Assembly (NCBI GenBank): GCA_038320345.1 | Contig: JBBQED010000010.1 | Coordinates: forward strand, 62,001-126,000 | Origin: JBBQED01 sp038320345 | GTDB lineage: Bacteria; Bacteroidota; Bacteroidia; AKYH767-A; OLB10 | Length of the DNA: 64,000 nt | Direction: 5' to 3' | Part shown: positions 28,252 through 37,590 of the stretch, one piece after another | Layout of the letters: every line of letters starts with the position of its first letter | How positions within the stretch are numbered: position 1 is the stretch's first letter | Translations under genes and position numbers: made by a program | Notes under the pieces: model-generated | Seen by the model: the letters and a program-made list of their open reading frames with translations, nothing else | What the model was told of the DNA's origin: nothing | Database searches by the model: none

Positions 28252-29166
28252 ATGTCGATCATCGTAGAAAAGATCAGCAAGCTGTATGGACAGCAAAAAG
28301 CGCTGGATGAGGTTTCTTTCACTGTTGACCCTGGTCAGGTAGTTGGGTTTTTAGGTCCTAATGGAGCCGGGAAATCTACCATGATGAAAATTATTTCCTG
28401 TTACCTTCCTCAGTCGGAAGGAAGAGTAACGGTAGATGGTTTTGATGTCAATGATCAGTCGCTGGAAGTACGCAAGCGGGTGGGTTATCTGCCCGAGCAT
28501 AATCCTTTGTACACCGAGATGTATGTGAAGGAGTTTCTCACTTTTGTAGCTGGGATACAGTCTAAAGGAAATGAAGTTGCTGCACGTGTAAAGGAAATGA
28601 TTGACATTACCGGGCTAGGAGCGGAGCAACATAAAAAAATTGGTGCATTATCTAAGGGATATCGTCAACGTGTGGGATTAGCTCAAGCTATGATTCATCA
28701 TCCAGGAGTACTGATTCTCGATGAACCTACCACGGGACTTGATCCTAATCAGCTCACTGAAATTAGGCAGCTCATCCGAAATATTGGGAAAGAAAGGACC
28801 GTTATTTTATCTACCCATATCATGCAGGAAGTGGAAGCAATATGTGATAGAGTGCTGATTATCAACAAAGGAAAGATTGTTGCCGATGATACCACTCGTG
28901 TGTTACAAGAACGATCCTCTTCTGCCGGAAGTATCCTAGTGGAATTCGATAAGAAAGTTCAGAAAACTGAATTGCTGAACATTCATGGAGTGACGGCTGT
29001 TGAAGAACTTCCTGAGAACACTTATCGCATCGCAGCTAAAAAGGGGATGGATGTAAGACAGGAAATTTTCCGCTTTGCCGTTGATAAGCAACTCACTGTA
29101 GTTACTCTCAAGAAGGAGGAAGGTAACCTCGAAACCATTTTCCGAGAGCTCACCCGAGGAAATTAG
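28252..29166 (+). CDS. gldA: Gliding-motility-associated ABC transporter ATP-binding protein
   Basis: 304 aa. Walker A GPNGAGKST is at 35-43, the signature is LSKGYRQRVGLAQAM, and Walker B is VLILDEPTTGLDP. The extended C-terminal domain (about 220-304) matches GldA rather than generic ABC-2 ATPases. In gliding Bacteroidota it works with the GldF/GldG membrane partners, which are not in this window. Gliding is inferred and not proven by this gene alone. Confidence 0.88.
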   Translation: MSIIVEKISKLYGQQKALDEVSFTVDPGQVVGFLGPNGAGKSTMMKIISCYLPQSEGRVTVDGFDVNDQSLEVRKRVGYLPEHNPLYTEMYVKEFLTFVAGIQSKGNEVAARVKEMIDITGLGAEQHKKIGALSKGYRQRVGLAQAMIHHPGVLILDEPTTGLDPNQLTEIRQLIRNIGKERTVILSTHIMQEVEAICDRVLIINKGKIVADDTTRVLQERSSSAGSILVEFDKKVQKTELLNIHGVTAVEELPENTYRIAAKKGMDVRQEIFRFAVDKQLTVVTLKKEEGNLETIFRELTRGN

Positions 29167-29197
29167 AGACTTTCGTTTCCGGCTATAAGTGTTTTTC

Positions 29198-29205
29198 TAT
29201 CTTTG
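29198..29205 (+). promoter_or_regulatory. -7 element for metK
   Basis: TATCTTTG (TAnnTTTG) lies 62 bases before the metK ATG. I do not see a SAM riboswitch-like structure in the leader. Confidence 0.55.
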
Positions 29206-29267
29206 CGCCTTCCAATAAAAAAGAAGCCTACCAGTAAAAATTCTCATTTCGTTAAAAAACAATTCAA

Positions 29268-30584
29268 ATGTCATACTTATTCACTTCCGAATCAGTTTCC
29301 GAAGGGCACCCGGACAAGGTGGCTGATCAGATTTCTGATGCGCTTATTGATTACTTCCTGGCTTATGACCCTTCTTCGAAGGTTGCCTGTGAAACCTTAG
29401 TTACCACCGGACAAGTAATCCTTGCTGGAGAAGTTAAGTCTTCTGCTTACCTCGATGTTCAGGATATTGCACGTGATGTAATTCGTCAGATTGGGTACAC
29501 AAAAAGTGAATATATGTTCGAAGCGAATTCCTGCGGAATTCTTTCAGCAATTCATGAGCAGTCGCCAGATATTAATCAAGGTGTAGAGCGTAAGAAGCCC
29601 GAAGAACAAGGTGCCGGAGATCAAGGTATGATGTTCGGATATGCATGCCGTGAGACTGATAATTATATGCCACTTCCTTTGGAATTAGCACATCTTCTCC
29701 TGCGTGAATTAGCTGCCATCCGTCGCGAAGGAAAAGCTATGAAATACCTTCGTCCTGATGCAAAAAGTCAGGTGACCATCGAATACAGTGATGATCATCA
29801 GCCGATCCGTATCGATACCATTGTGATTTCAACACAGCATGATGACTTCGCGAAGGAGCCTGCAATGTTGGCGAAAATTAAAGCGGATGTAATCAATATT
29901 CTCATCCCACGTATTCTGAAGAAACTGCCGAAAAGAGTTCAGGCATTGTTCAATAAAAAAATCAGTTACCATGTAAATCCTACAGGCAAATTCGTAATCG
30001 GAGGTCCTCATGGTGATACTGGTTTAACAGGAAGAAAAATCATCGTAGATACCTACGGTGGAAAAGGTGCTCATGGTGGTGGTGCATTTTCAGGTAAAGA
30101 TCCTTCTAAAGTAGACCGCTCTGCAGCTTATGCGGCGCGTCATATTGCAAAACATCTCGTAGCTGCACAAGTATGCGACGAGGTGCTTGTACAAGTTGCC
30201 TATGCAATTGGTGTTGCGAAACCTGTAGGTCTGTATGTTAATACGTATGGTACTTCAAAAGTTCCTATGACAGATGGACAGATTGCAACGATTGTAGGGA
30301 AGATGAAAGAGTTTGATATGCGTCCTTACTTTATCGAGCAACGCTTTAAACTGCGTACTCCAATCTATCAAGAAACCGCAGCCTACGGACATATGGGACG
30401 TGAAACGAAAGAAGTGGTGAAGATCTTCAACAAAGGCAAGAAAACAGAGAAGAAAATGAAAGTGAAACTGTTTCCTTGGGAAGAGTTGAACGCCATAAAT
30501 GCAGTACGTAGCTCATTTGGAATGATGAATGGGTCCGCAAAGTTGAATGGCACCAAAAAGTCACCAAAGACAATGATCGCTTAA
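29268..30584 (+). CDS. metK: S-adenosylmethionine synthetase
   Basis: 438 aa. It has SESVSEGHPDKVADQISDA, GAGDQGMMFGYA, the GGPHGDTGLTGRKIIVDTYGG segment and GGGAFSGKDPSKVDRSAAY. An insertion in the last third makes it longer than the E. coli enzyme, as usual in this phylum. It makes SAM from ATP and methionine. It ends in a clear terminator. Confidence 0.97.
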   Translation: MSYLFTSESVSEGHPDKVADQISDALIDYFLAYDPSSKVACETLVTTGQVILAGEVKSSAYLDVQDIARDVIRQIGYTKSEYMFEANSCGILSAIHEQSPDINQGVERKKPEEQGAGDQGMMFGYACRETDNYMPLPLELAHLLLRELAAIRREGKAMKYLRPDAKSQVTIEYSDDHQPIRIDTIVISTQHDDFAKEPAMLAKIKADVINILIPRILKKLPKRVQALFNKKISYHVNPTGKFVIGGPHGDTGLTGRKIIVDTYGGKGAHGGGAFSGKDPSKVDRSAAYAARHIAKHLVAAQVCDEVLVQVAYAIGVAKPVGLYVNTYGTSKVPMTDGQIATIVGKMKEFDMRPYFIEQRFKLRTPIYQETAAYGHMGRETKEVVKIFNKGKKTEKKMKVKLFPWEELNAINAVRSSFGMMNGSAKLNGTKKSPKTMIA

Positions 30585-30618
30585 AAAAAAGGCTTCCTGA
30601 AAAGGAAGCTTTTTTTTT
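30583..30618 (+). terminator. Intrinsic terminator of metK
   Basis: GCTTCCT (30592-30598), a GAAA loop, then AGGAAGC (30603-30609), followed by eight or more T residues and preceded by an A run. The stem begins just after the stop codon. Confidence 0.92.
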
Positions 30619-31008
30619 ACATGTTATGCATGAAAATTCAGCAATTTTTTTTGATCCTGCTGTTGCACATTTAGTTTTTAGAAACCACCAGAATTATTGA
30701 AAGAGTAGAGGACATAAGTCTTCGTGAAATTTTTTAGTTGGTGTAATTTATAGTTCTATAAAGAGCCTTCATTTTCGATGCGCAAACTAATTTGAAAATT
30801 CGGCAATCGAAAATAAATAGACAAACTGTTTTTGAAAAGACTAATGTAAATCCAATAATTGCATCCACTTATTAAGCATGCTCAACTCCACGAATTGCTT
30901 TCGAACATCATTTCATAAATCGAAATTCGTCAATCTATTTATAAATCAAAATACATCAATCGAAACGCATAAATCGAAATGCACAATGTGAAATTCATCC
31001 ATGTACAT
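30619..31008. other. Gene-free AT-rich gap with degenerate tandem repeat
   Basis: About 390 bases without a gene. Near the right end, three degenerate copies of CATAAATCGAAAT-like sequence start at about 30914, 30940 and 30968 (spacing 26 and 28). The rest shows nothing recognisable. Confidence 0.55.
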
Positions 31009-31665
31009 TTAGTGAACCGCTTTATTTAAAAACTCAATAAACGGTATTAGAATCTTATGCCCATCAGCGCAAGCTTTTAAGAGGGAAGGGGAGGTCAGTT
31101 CTTTATCTTCGATAGGATGTGAAACGATATAACTGGTGTACTTCATGAGTTCAATATCAGGATGTGTAGGATCTACTCCTTTAGGTGCATTTTTGAGTTT
31201 AGTATCTTCAAGTTCTCCGAACCATTTTTTGAAATTTTTATTTTTCAAGATACCTTTAAACTCTTCGGTATTGTATTCCACTTCTTGACGAAGCAATTTT
31301 AATTCTGGTGCTTCTGGCATCCAGAATCCAGCAGCTAAAAAACTCCGACCTGGTTCTACATGAAAATATAATCCGCAGTTACCTGATTTCTTTCCACCAA
31401 CTTTTAAGGAGGCTCCGAAATTACATTTATAGGGATCTTTATTTTTACTGAATCTAACGTCTCTGTATATCCGAAAAACACAATTCTTGGGTTCTAGTTC
31501 TGCCAAACGTGGTTCAGCTTTGCTAGTTTGAACAATCAACTTTCCGATAAAAGCATTGTAATCTTCGCGCGCCGCATCGTACCGGTCTTTATGGATTGCA
31601 AACCATTCACGAGTATTGTTTTTGCGGAGGTCTTTGAGGAACTTAACGGTGTCTTTCTGGAGCAT
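31009..31665 (-). CDS. DUF2461 domain protein
   Basis: 218 aa. Family motifs are FLKDLRKNNTREWFAIHKDRYD, VFRIYRDVRFSKNKDPYKCNFGA and GLYFHVEPGRSFLAAGFWMPE. The protein is cytosolic with no signal peptide. The family is widespread in bacteria and fungi but has no assigned biochemical role. Confidence 0.92.
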   Translation of the reverse strand: MLQKDTVKFLKDLRKNNTREWFAIHKDRYDAAREDYNAFIGKLIVQTSKAEPRLAELEPKNCVFRIYRDVRFSKNKDPYKCNFGASLKVGGKKSGNCGLYFHVEPGRSFLAAGFWMPEAPELKLLRQEVEYNTEEFKGILKNKNFKKWFGELEDTKLKNAPKGVDPTHPDIELMKYTSYIVSHPIEDKELTSPSLLKACADGHKILIPFIEFLNKAVH

Positions 31666-31866
31666 TTTTGAACTTTTAATTAAGCTTTAATAAAACGTAA
31701 CGTATTGCAAGGTAGATTGTTAAATATAATTGTGTTTAAATAATTTGTTATTTAAGTCAGAAACTTTTTTACATTTGTCAAGTATACAGGGATGCGAGTG
31801 TCTCTCAATGGTTTAGAAAAAATCCACCAAAATATCGAACTAACCAATACTGCTTTATAAACTCCA

Positions 31867-32091
31867 ATGAAAACTTCCAAGAAGACTGGAAAAACCGCTG
31901 AGCCGAAGGCTAAAAAAACTAGCGATGCTGGCGCTAAAGGCCGCAAAATGGAACCCATCAAATCGAAAGAGCTGAAAAACCAGCGCTTTGATGATATCGA
32001 TGATGAAGATGTTGATCCCGAGATGATGGACGACAATTTTAAGAATTTTGATGAGTTTATTGTGGATGATATGGATGAGGATGATGATTAA
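31867..32091 (+). CDS. Small bipolar charged protein, hypothetical
   Basis: 74 aa. The first half is Lys/Ala/Thr-rich (KTSKKTGKTAEPKAKKTS), the second very acidic (FDDIDDEDVDPEMMDDNF and DDMDEDDD). Similar small basic-then-acidic proteins occur in Bacteroidota. It was chosen over the opposite-strand frame because of its plausible charge layout and position. It ends one base before the convergent anmK stop. It is probably disordered. The function is unknown. Confidence 0.6.
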   Translation: MKTSKKTGKTAEPKAKKTSDAGAKGRKMEPIKSKELKNQRFDDIDDEDVDPEMMDDNFKNFDEFIVDDMDEDDD

Positions 32092-33159
32092 TCATCCCGC
32101 TTTGTAAAGCGCTCCTCCTATATGATCCCGCACTGAGCCGGTTGCACTGCTGAGCACGTTGATTTGGTTTTTAACAAATAACGCAGCTAGAAAAGCAAAG
32201 ACTATCGCTTCTTTGAACTTTACCAGATCCTGGTCGGGGATGACTAATGTCTTTCCTGAAACCTTAGTGATCCTTTCGATCAGAAACCGATTAAAGGCTC
32301 CTCCTCCAGTAACCAATATTTTGGCGTCATTCGGCAATGGCTCAAACGGTTTCGCATGTTGTATGGCGATATGTTCTGTAATGGTTCGAAGGATATTTTC
32401 GGTGCTCGAATCATATTGGTTCAACAGGGGTAAAAATTGCTCTTCAAACCATTCTTTTCCCAACGAACGCGGTCCTTCAATGCGATAAAAACCGAGGTTA
32501 TTTAGTTGTTCAAGCAGCTCCGGGAGTACAGTTCCTGATTGTGCGAATCTTCCATCTTCATCATAAGCAGAACCTAGTTTAGAAGCGAATAAATTCAACG
32601 GCATATTCGCGGGACAAATATCATAGGCCATTCTTTTACCTCGCTGTTCAAATGAGATATTAGCAATCCCGCCAAGGTTCAAACAAGCTGCATAATTTCC
32701 AAAAAGCAATTGATCTCCTATCGGCACCAAGGGCGCACCTTGTCCACCGAGAATAATATCCTTACTCCTGAAATCACAGATAGTATCGATTCCACTCAAT
32801 GCCGCTATTGCAGCGCCATCCCCAATCTGAGCCGTGAATCCACGCTGAGGCTGATGGAAAATCGTATGTCCATGTGAACCGATATAATCAGGCTGAATTC
32901 CACTACTTAGAATAAATTGATGAATCAATGCACCGAAATATCGACCCAGATGATGATGCTGATAGAGGAACTCTGTAGTCTCTGCTAGATGCAGATTCCT
33001 CAGGACACCTTCCCAGTTTTGGGGGTAAGGAATGGTTTCGGCAGCTAGTAAACGGAAGTTCCAACCCTTATCATCCTGCGTAAATTCGCAACTGGCGAGG
33101 TCGGTGCCGTCGAGGGAAGTCCCTGACATGAGTCCGGTTACAATCAAAGATCGCTTCAT
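32092..33159 (-). CDS. anmK: Anhydro-N-acetylmuramic acid kinase
   Basis: About 355 aa from the ATG at 33159 (MKRSLIVTGLMSGTSLDGTD). The alternatives at 33177 and 33228 add non-conserved residues. The ATP-binding MSGTSLDG loop, IGSHGHTIFH, NLGGIANIS and ILVTGGGAFN motifs identify it. It phosphorylates and opens anhydroMurNAc released by cell-wall turnover, giving MurNAc-6-phosphate. Confidence 0.95.
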   Translation of the reverse strand: MKRSLIVTGLMSGTSLDGTDLASCEFTQDDKGWNFRLLAAETIPYPQNWEGVLRNLHLAETTEFLYQHHHLGRYFGALIHQFILSSGIQPDYIGSHGHTIFHQPQRGFTAQIGDGAAIAALSGIDTICDFRSKDIILGGQGAPLVPIGDQLLFGNYAACLNLGGIANISFEQRGKRMAYDICPANMPLNLFASKLGSAYDEDGRFAQSGTVLPELLEQLNNLGFYRIEGPRSLGKEWFEEQFLPLLNQYDSSTENILRTITEHIAIQHAKPFEPLPNDAKILVTGGGAFNRFLIERITKVSGKTLVIPDQDLVKFKEAIVFAFLAALFVKNQINVLSSATGSVRDHIGGALYKAG

Positions 33160-33280
33160 TTCAGGAGTATTTACCATAGGGCGCAAGCTAACTGTTAATA
33201 GATTGCAAAGGAAAATATTGCAAAGCATTCCACCGAGTGACTGAATGAATTATTTTTGGCAGAGATTAAACTACAGATTT

Positions 33281-34420
33281 ATGTTATTTGAACTAAGTGA
33301 AGAGCATTTAATGATTCAGAAAGCTGCCCGGGATTTCGCGCAGCAAGAGCTCCTTCCGGGAGTAATTGAGAGAGACGAACATCAGAAGTTCCCTGCCGAA
33401 CAAGTTAAGCGACTTGGAGAATTAGGCTTTATGGGGATGATGGTGGATCCAAAATACGGGGGTGGAGGAATGGATGCCATTTCTTATGTTTTAGCGATGG
33501 AAGAAATCTCCAAAATAGATGCTTCGGTATCTGTAGTGATGTCGGTAAATAATTCATTGGTATGCTGGGGTATCGAGACCTTTGGGACAGAAGCGCAGAA
33601 GCAAAAGTACCTCTTGCCTCTCGCCAAAGGAGAGATCATTGGAGGATTCTGTCTATCAGAACCTGAAGCAGGGTCGGATGCTACCTCACAGCGCACCACA
33701 GCCATTGATAAAGGCGATCATTACCTCGTGAATGGAACCAAGAACTGGATCACCAATGGTAATTCAGGATCTGTATTTCTGGTGATGGCACAAACGGATG
33801 TTGCCAAAGGACATAAAGGCATCAACTGTCTGATCATCGAAAAAGGAACTCCCGGTTTCACGGTCGGCAACAAAGAAAATAAATTAGGAATACGAGGTTC
33901 TGACACGCATTCTCTGATGTTTCAGGATGTGAAAGTACCGAAGGAAAATAGGATTGGTGAAGATGGCTTCGGATTTAAGTTCGCCATGAAGACACTCGCA
34001 GGAGGAAGAATAGGCATTGCTGCACAAGCATTGGGCATCGCATCAGGAGCCTTCGAACTTGCTCTGAAATATTCCAAAGAACGGAAAGCCTTCGGAACAG
34101 AAATCAGTAATCACCAGGCAATCCAATTTAAATTGGCAGATATGGCAACCGAAATTGAAGCAGCACGTTTACTGTGTTTGAAAGCAGCTTGGCAAAAAGA
34201 TAACGGTCAGGACTATGCCCAAACGAGCTCGATGGCCAAATTATTCGCTTCTGAAACAGCTATGAGAACTACGATTGAAGCAGTTCAGATCCACGGTGGT
34301 TATGGCTTCGTGAAAGAATTCCATGTAGAACGTCTGATGCGTGATGCAAAAATTACTCAGATCTACGAAGGAACTTCCGAAGTACAACGTATCGTGATTT
34401 CCCGTGGCATCCTTCAATAA
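33281..34420 (+). CDS. Acyl-CoA dehydrogenase
   Basis: About 379 aa from the ATG at 33281 (MLFELSEEHLMIQ), the usual family start. An ATG at 33245 would add 12 residues. It has GGFCLSEPEAGSDATS, NGTKNWITNG, the C-terminal QIHGGYGFVKEF and the catalytic-base segment QIYEGTSEVQRIVI (Glu). It is an FAD enzyme for the first step of beta-oxidation, probably of short-chain substrates (inference). No partner ETF gene is in view. Confidence 0.95.
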   Translation: MLFELSEEHLMIQKAARDFAQQELLPGVIERDEHQKFPAEQVKRLGELGFMGMMVDPKYGGGGMDAISYVLAMEEISKIDASVSVVMSVNNSLVCWGIETFGTEAQKQKYLLPLAKGEIIGGFCLSEPEAGSDATSQRTTAIDKGDHYLVNGTKNWITNGNSGSVFLVMAQTDVAKGHKGINCLIIEKGTPGFTVGNKENKLGIRGSDTHSLMFQDVKVPKENRIGEDGFGFKFAMKTLAGGRIGIAAQALGIASGAFELALKYSKERKAFGTEISNHQAIQFKLADMATEIEAARLLCLKAAWQKDNGQDYAQTSSMAKLFASETAMRTTIEAVQIHGGYGFVKEFHVERLMRDAKITQIYEGTSEVQRIVISRGILQ

Positions 34421-34426
34421 CTCTTT

Positions 34427-35197
34427 ATGATCAGCAAACATTTCATCCTCTTTTTTACAGCTACTGTCACTGCTTTAATTTTCTCTTCGTGTACTCCACA
34501 GAAAAAACTGGTGTACCTGCAAGGAGAAGCTGCAATGTTGGCCAGTGACACTACCGACTTCCTGATGAAACTGTCTCCCGGTGATATCATCACAGTTGAT
34601 CTCTACACCGTGAATCCAGAAGCCTTTCCAGGCATTGGCATCATGAATGATAAACCAACGCTCACCGATAATCGTACGCCGTATGAAAAAGGTTTTCTGC
34701 TTGATCATAGTGGTAACGTTTCTTTGCCATATATCGGTGATGTGAACCTTGCAGGACTTACCATCGCTGAAGCACATGATACAGTGACCGCACGATTTCA
34801 TAAGTTCATTGATGAGCCTATCATCGTGGTGAAAAAACTAAGCTTTAAAATTTCGGTGCTAGGTGAAGTAGCTCGTCCTGGATTGTACTATGTGCCCAAC
34901 GAAAAACTTACCCTCCTCGAAGCACTCGGTATGGCAGGTGATTTAAACAACTTCGGTGATCGCACAGCACTCACGATCCTGCGTAAAACTCCAGAAGGAA
35001 CTCAAGAAATAAAAGTAGATCTGACTTCCAAAGAAGCTTACATAGGAGCCAGTAAATATATTTATCCTGATGATGTGATTTATGTAGCACCGGTCCGTAA
35101 TAAGGCCTTCGTTACTATCAGTCCTGCAACTGCAGTGCTAACTTCCATCATCACTTCCTTAGTGATCATCGCAACCTTAATTGTCAGAACTCAATAA
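34427..35197 (+). CDS. Polysaccharide export lipoprotein (Wza-type, SLBB)
   Basis: 256 aa. A lipoprotein signal (FSSC, Cys about residue 22) is followed by a Poly_export domain (LSPGDIITVDLYTVN, LDHSGNVSLPYIGDVNLAGLTIAEAHD) and a soluble ligand-binding beta-grasp (ISVLGEVARPGLYYVPNEKLTLLEALGMAGDL). The C-terminal hydrophobic helix fits the Bacteroidota outer-membrane exporter. Its stop overlaps the next start by one base (TAATG), so it is translationally coupled to the Wzc-type kinase. Confidence 0.92.
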   Translation: MISKHFILFFTATVTALIFSSCTPQKKLVYLQGEAAMLASDTTDFLMKLSPGDIITVDLYTVNPEAFPGIGIMNDKPTLTDNRTPYEKGFLLDHSGNVSLPYIGDVNLAGLTIAEAHDTVTARFHKFIDEPIIVVKKLSFKISVLGEVARPGLYYVPNEKLTLLEALGMAGDLNNFGDRTALTILRKTPEGTQEIKVDLTSKEAYIGASKYIYPDDVIYVAPVRNKAFVTISPATAVLTSIITSLVIIATLIVRTQ

Positions 35198-37590
35198 TGA
35201 ATACTACTTTCAAAGGTAAAGAGCAGGAAGATGAACTCGACCTTGGTAATTTTATCAGGGAGTTGCTCAACAAGTGGCATTATTTTCTGATTGCTGGTAT
35301 TATCTTCACTATTCTGACCATCGTTTATATTAAATTTTCGCTTCCTGTTTATCAGGCATCCTCCAGTATCCTCATCGAAGATTCTAAATCTTCTTCCAAG
35401 GATATTGAAGATATTCTATCCAGTGATTTGTTTGGTTCTAGCCTTAGTCTTCCTACGGAAATCGGTATCATGATGTCGAGGACGGTGATGATTAAAACCA
35501 TAGATCAACTGAAACTGCGAGTAGCTTATGTGAACACCAGTTCCATTCCTTCTAAGCCGATTTATCCCAAGTATCCATTTATCGTTCAAGTAAATTACAT
35601 CAACCGCTTCATTCAGGAATTGCCTTTTGAAGTGAATGTGATTGACAGTACTACACTCGAAGTGATGATGGATTACAGCGGTTCTGATTTACCTGGATTT
35701 ACCCAGACTCAGAAAATGAAATTCGGGGATACTATCAAAAACGATTATTATAATTTAACGATCTTCCGTAATGATTCGGCAGCTGTGTTAGAAACCGGAA
35801 CTACTTTTGAATTCAAAGTACGTTCGGAAAATAAACTCGTCCTCGAGATTCTTGATAATCTAAAAATCGAACCCCTCGATAAAGATGCCAACATCGTAAT
35901 TCTCACTTACCAAGATGTGATACCCGTGCGTTCCATGGATATTCTGAATTCTATTGGTAAAGTTTATATAGATTTAGATATTCAAGATAAAGCTTCTGTG
36001 GCTGCTTTAACACTCAAGTTTGTAGATGAGCAAATGAATAGCACCGGACAAGCATTAAGTGCTACAGAACATGAGATGCAAGCTTTTCAAGAGAAGAATA
36101 AAACGGTGGATCTTAGTGAAGAGTCCAAATCTATTTTGCAAAAATTAAATGATTTAGATGTTGAACGAGCAAAGAGTGATATTGAAATTGCATCTCTCAA
36201 AAATCTTTACAACTACGTTTCTAAAAATAAAGATCTCACCACCATGGCACCTTCGAGTCTCGGTGTTGCGGATCCCTTGCTGGTGGAACTGATTACGAAT
36301 TTCCAAGCTTTGCAATCCAAACGTCAGAGTCTTTCCTACGGAGTGAAAGATGATGCACCAGCGGTGAAAATTCTCGATCAGCAGATTAAAGAAAATAGAG
36401 CCACCCTCATCGAAAATATTCTGAACATTAGTCAGCGTTTAGAGATCACTAAAATATCCCTCGACAAACAACTCGCCAACTACGATGCCTATATGAAACG
36501 GGTTCCGGAAGTAGAGCGTGAACTCCTTGGCATCAAACGCAATTTTGAAGTCAACCAGAATATTTATACTTATCTCCTCCAGAAAAAAGCAGAGACGAGC
36601 ATCGCGAAAGCAACAGTAGTTTCTGACAATAAAATTCTAGATCAAGCTTCACTTGCCGATGAGCCTGTTGCGCCGAACAAAAAAATTCTCGCAGTATTAA
36701 TCTTACTGTTTACCGTTGCGATTCCTTCGTCGTATCTCATCGCTAAAAGTATTCTGAGAACTACGGTGAACAACCGTGATGATATCAATAAGATTACCAC
36801 CATTCCGGTGTTGGGCGTTGTTGGACATAGCATCGAGAAAACCAATCTAGCAGTATTCGAAAAGCCGAAATCGGCCATTGCAGAAGGATTCCGTACACTC
36901 CGCACCAATCTGCAGTTCTACGGATTGAATGCAGGCAGTAAAGTCATCCTCATTACCTCATCAGTAGGAGGAGAGGGGAAGTCGTTTGTGACGATGAATC
37001 TAGCAACGGTACTGGCGATGCAGCAGATCAAAGTAATAGTGGTTGGTCTCGATTTGAGAAAGCCAAAACTCTTTCAGGATTTCGGATTTAAAAATGAAAT
37101 CGGCGTAAGTAATTATCTCGTTGGAAATGCAAGCATCGATCAGGTGATTCGCAAAACTACGATTCCATGTTTGGATTTAATTTCTGCAGGACCCATCCCA
37201 CCAAATCCTGCTGAATTACTCTCTAAGAAAGCCATGGAAGAGCTGGTGGAGGAATTGAAGAAACGCTATGACATTGTAGTGATTGATACTCCACCAATCG
37301 GCATTGTATCGGATGCATTTATCGTCATGCCTTTAGCGGATATTAATTTATATATCGTTCGTCAGGGATATTCCAAATATGAATACATCAAATCGCTGAA
37401 CGATTTATACCTCGAAAAGAAATTCAAGAGTCTGAGTATTGTTTTAAATGATTCTGACTTCAGTCGCTCTTACGGTTATGGTTACGGACATAGTTACGGA
37501 TATGCTAACGGAGCGAGTGGTTACTACGAAGAAGAACAACCAAAAGGTAATTTCTTCAGCCGCATGTTCAGCCGAAGAAAAAATTCTTAA
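35197..37590 (+). CDS. Polysaccharide co-polymerase / tyrosine autokinase (Wzc-type)
   Basis: 797 aa. The Wzz-type N-terminal domain has membrane helix 1 at about residues 33-52, long periplasmic coiled coils and a GNVR segment, with a second helix near 500-525. The cytosolic BY-kinase follows, with SSVGGEGKSFVTMN (Walker A), VVGLDLRKPKLF (A') and IVVIDTPPIG (B). A C-terminal cluster of seven tyrosines (SYGYGYGHSYGYANGASGYY) is the expected autophosphorylation tail. It drives capsule or exopolysaccharide export with the Wza-type gene upstream. No glycosyltransferase cluster adjoins. Its stop overlaps the convergent murF stop. Confidence 0.93.
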   Translation: MNTTFKGKEQEDELDLGNFIRELLNKWHYFLIAGIIFTILTIVYIKFSLPVYQASSSILIEDSKSSSKDIEDILSSDLFGSSLSLPTEIGIMMSRTVMIKTIDQLKLRVAYVNTSSIPSKPIYPKYPFIVQVNYINRFIQELPFEVNVIDSTTLEVMMDYSGSDLPGFTQTQKMKFGDTIKNDYYNLTIFRNDSAAVLETGTTFEFKVRSENKLVLEILDNLKIEPLDKDANIVILTYQDVIPVRSMDILNSIGKVYIDLDIQDKASVAALTLKFVDEQMNSTGQALSATEHEMQAFQEKNKTVDLSEESKSILQKLNDLDVERAKSDIEIASLKNLYNYVSKNKDLTTMAPSSLGVADPLLVELITNFQALQSKRQSLSYGVKDDAPAVKILDQQIKENRATLIENILNISQRLEITKISLDKQLANYDAYMKRVPEVERELLGIKRNFEVNQNIYTYLLQKKAETSIAKATVVSDNKILDQASLADEPVAPNKKILAVLILLFTVAIPSSYLIAKSILRTTVNNRDDINKITTIPVLGVVGHSIEKTNLAVFEKPKSAIAEGFRTLRTNLQFYGLNAGSKVILITSSVGGEGKSFVTMNLATVLAMQQIKVIVVGLDLRKPKLFQDFGFKNEIGVSNYLVGNASIDQVIRKTTIPCLDLISAGPIPPNPAELLSKKAMEELVEELKKRYDIVVIDTPPIGIVSDAFIVMPLADINLYIVRQGYSKYEYIKSLNDLYLEKKFKSLSIVLNDSDFSRSYGYGYGHSYGYANGASGYYEEEQPKGNFFSRMFSRRKNS

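Noticed and set aside
29198..29267. SAM riboswitch upstream of metK
   Set aside because: The leader is only about 60 bases and I see no conserved SAM-I or SAM-II pairing pattern.
31752..32036. 94-aa Ser/Phe-rich minus-strand frame
   Set aside because: Antisense to the Lys-then-acidic small protein. Its composition mirrors the acidic codons.
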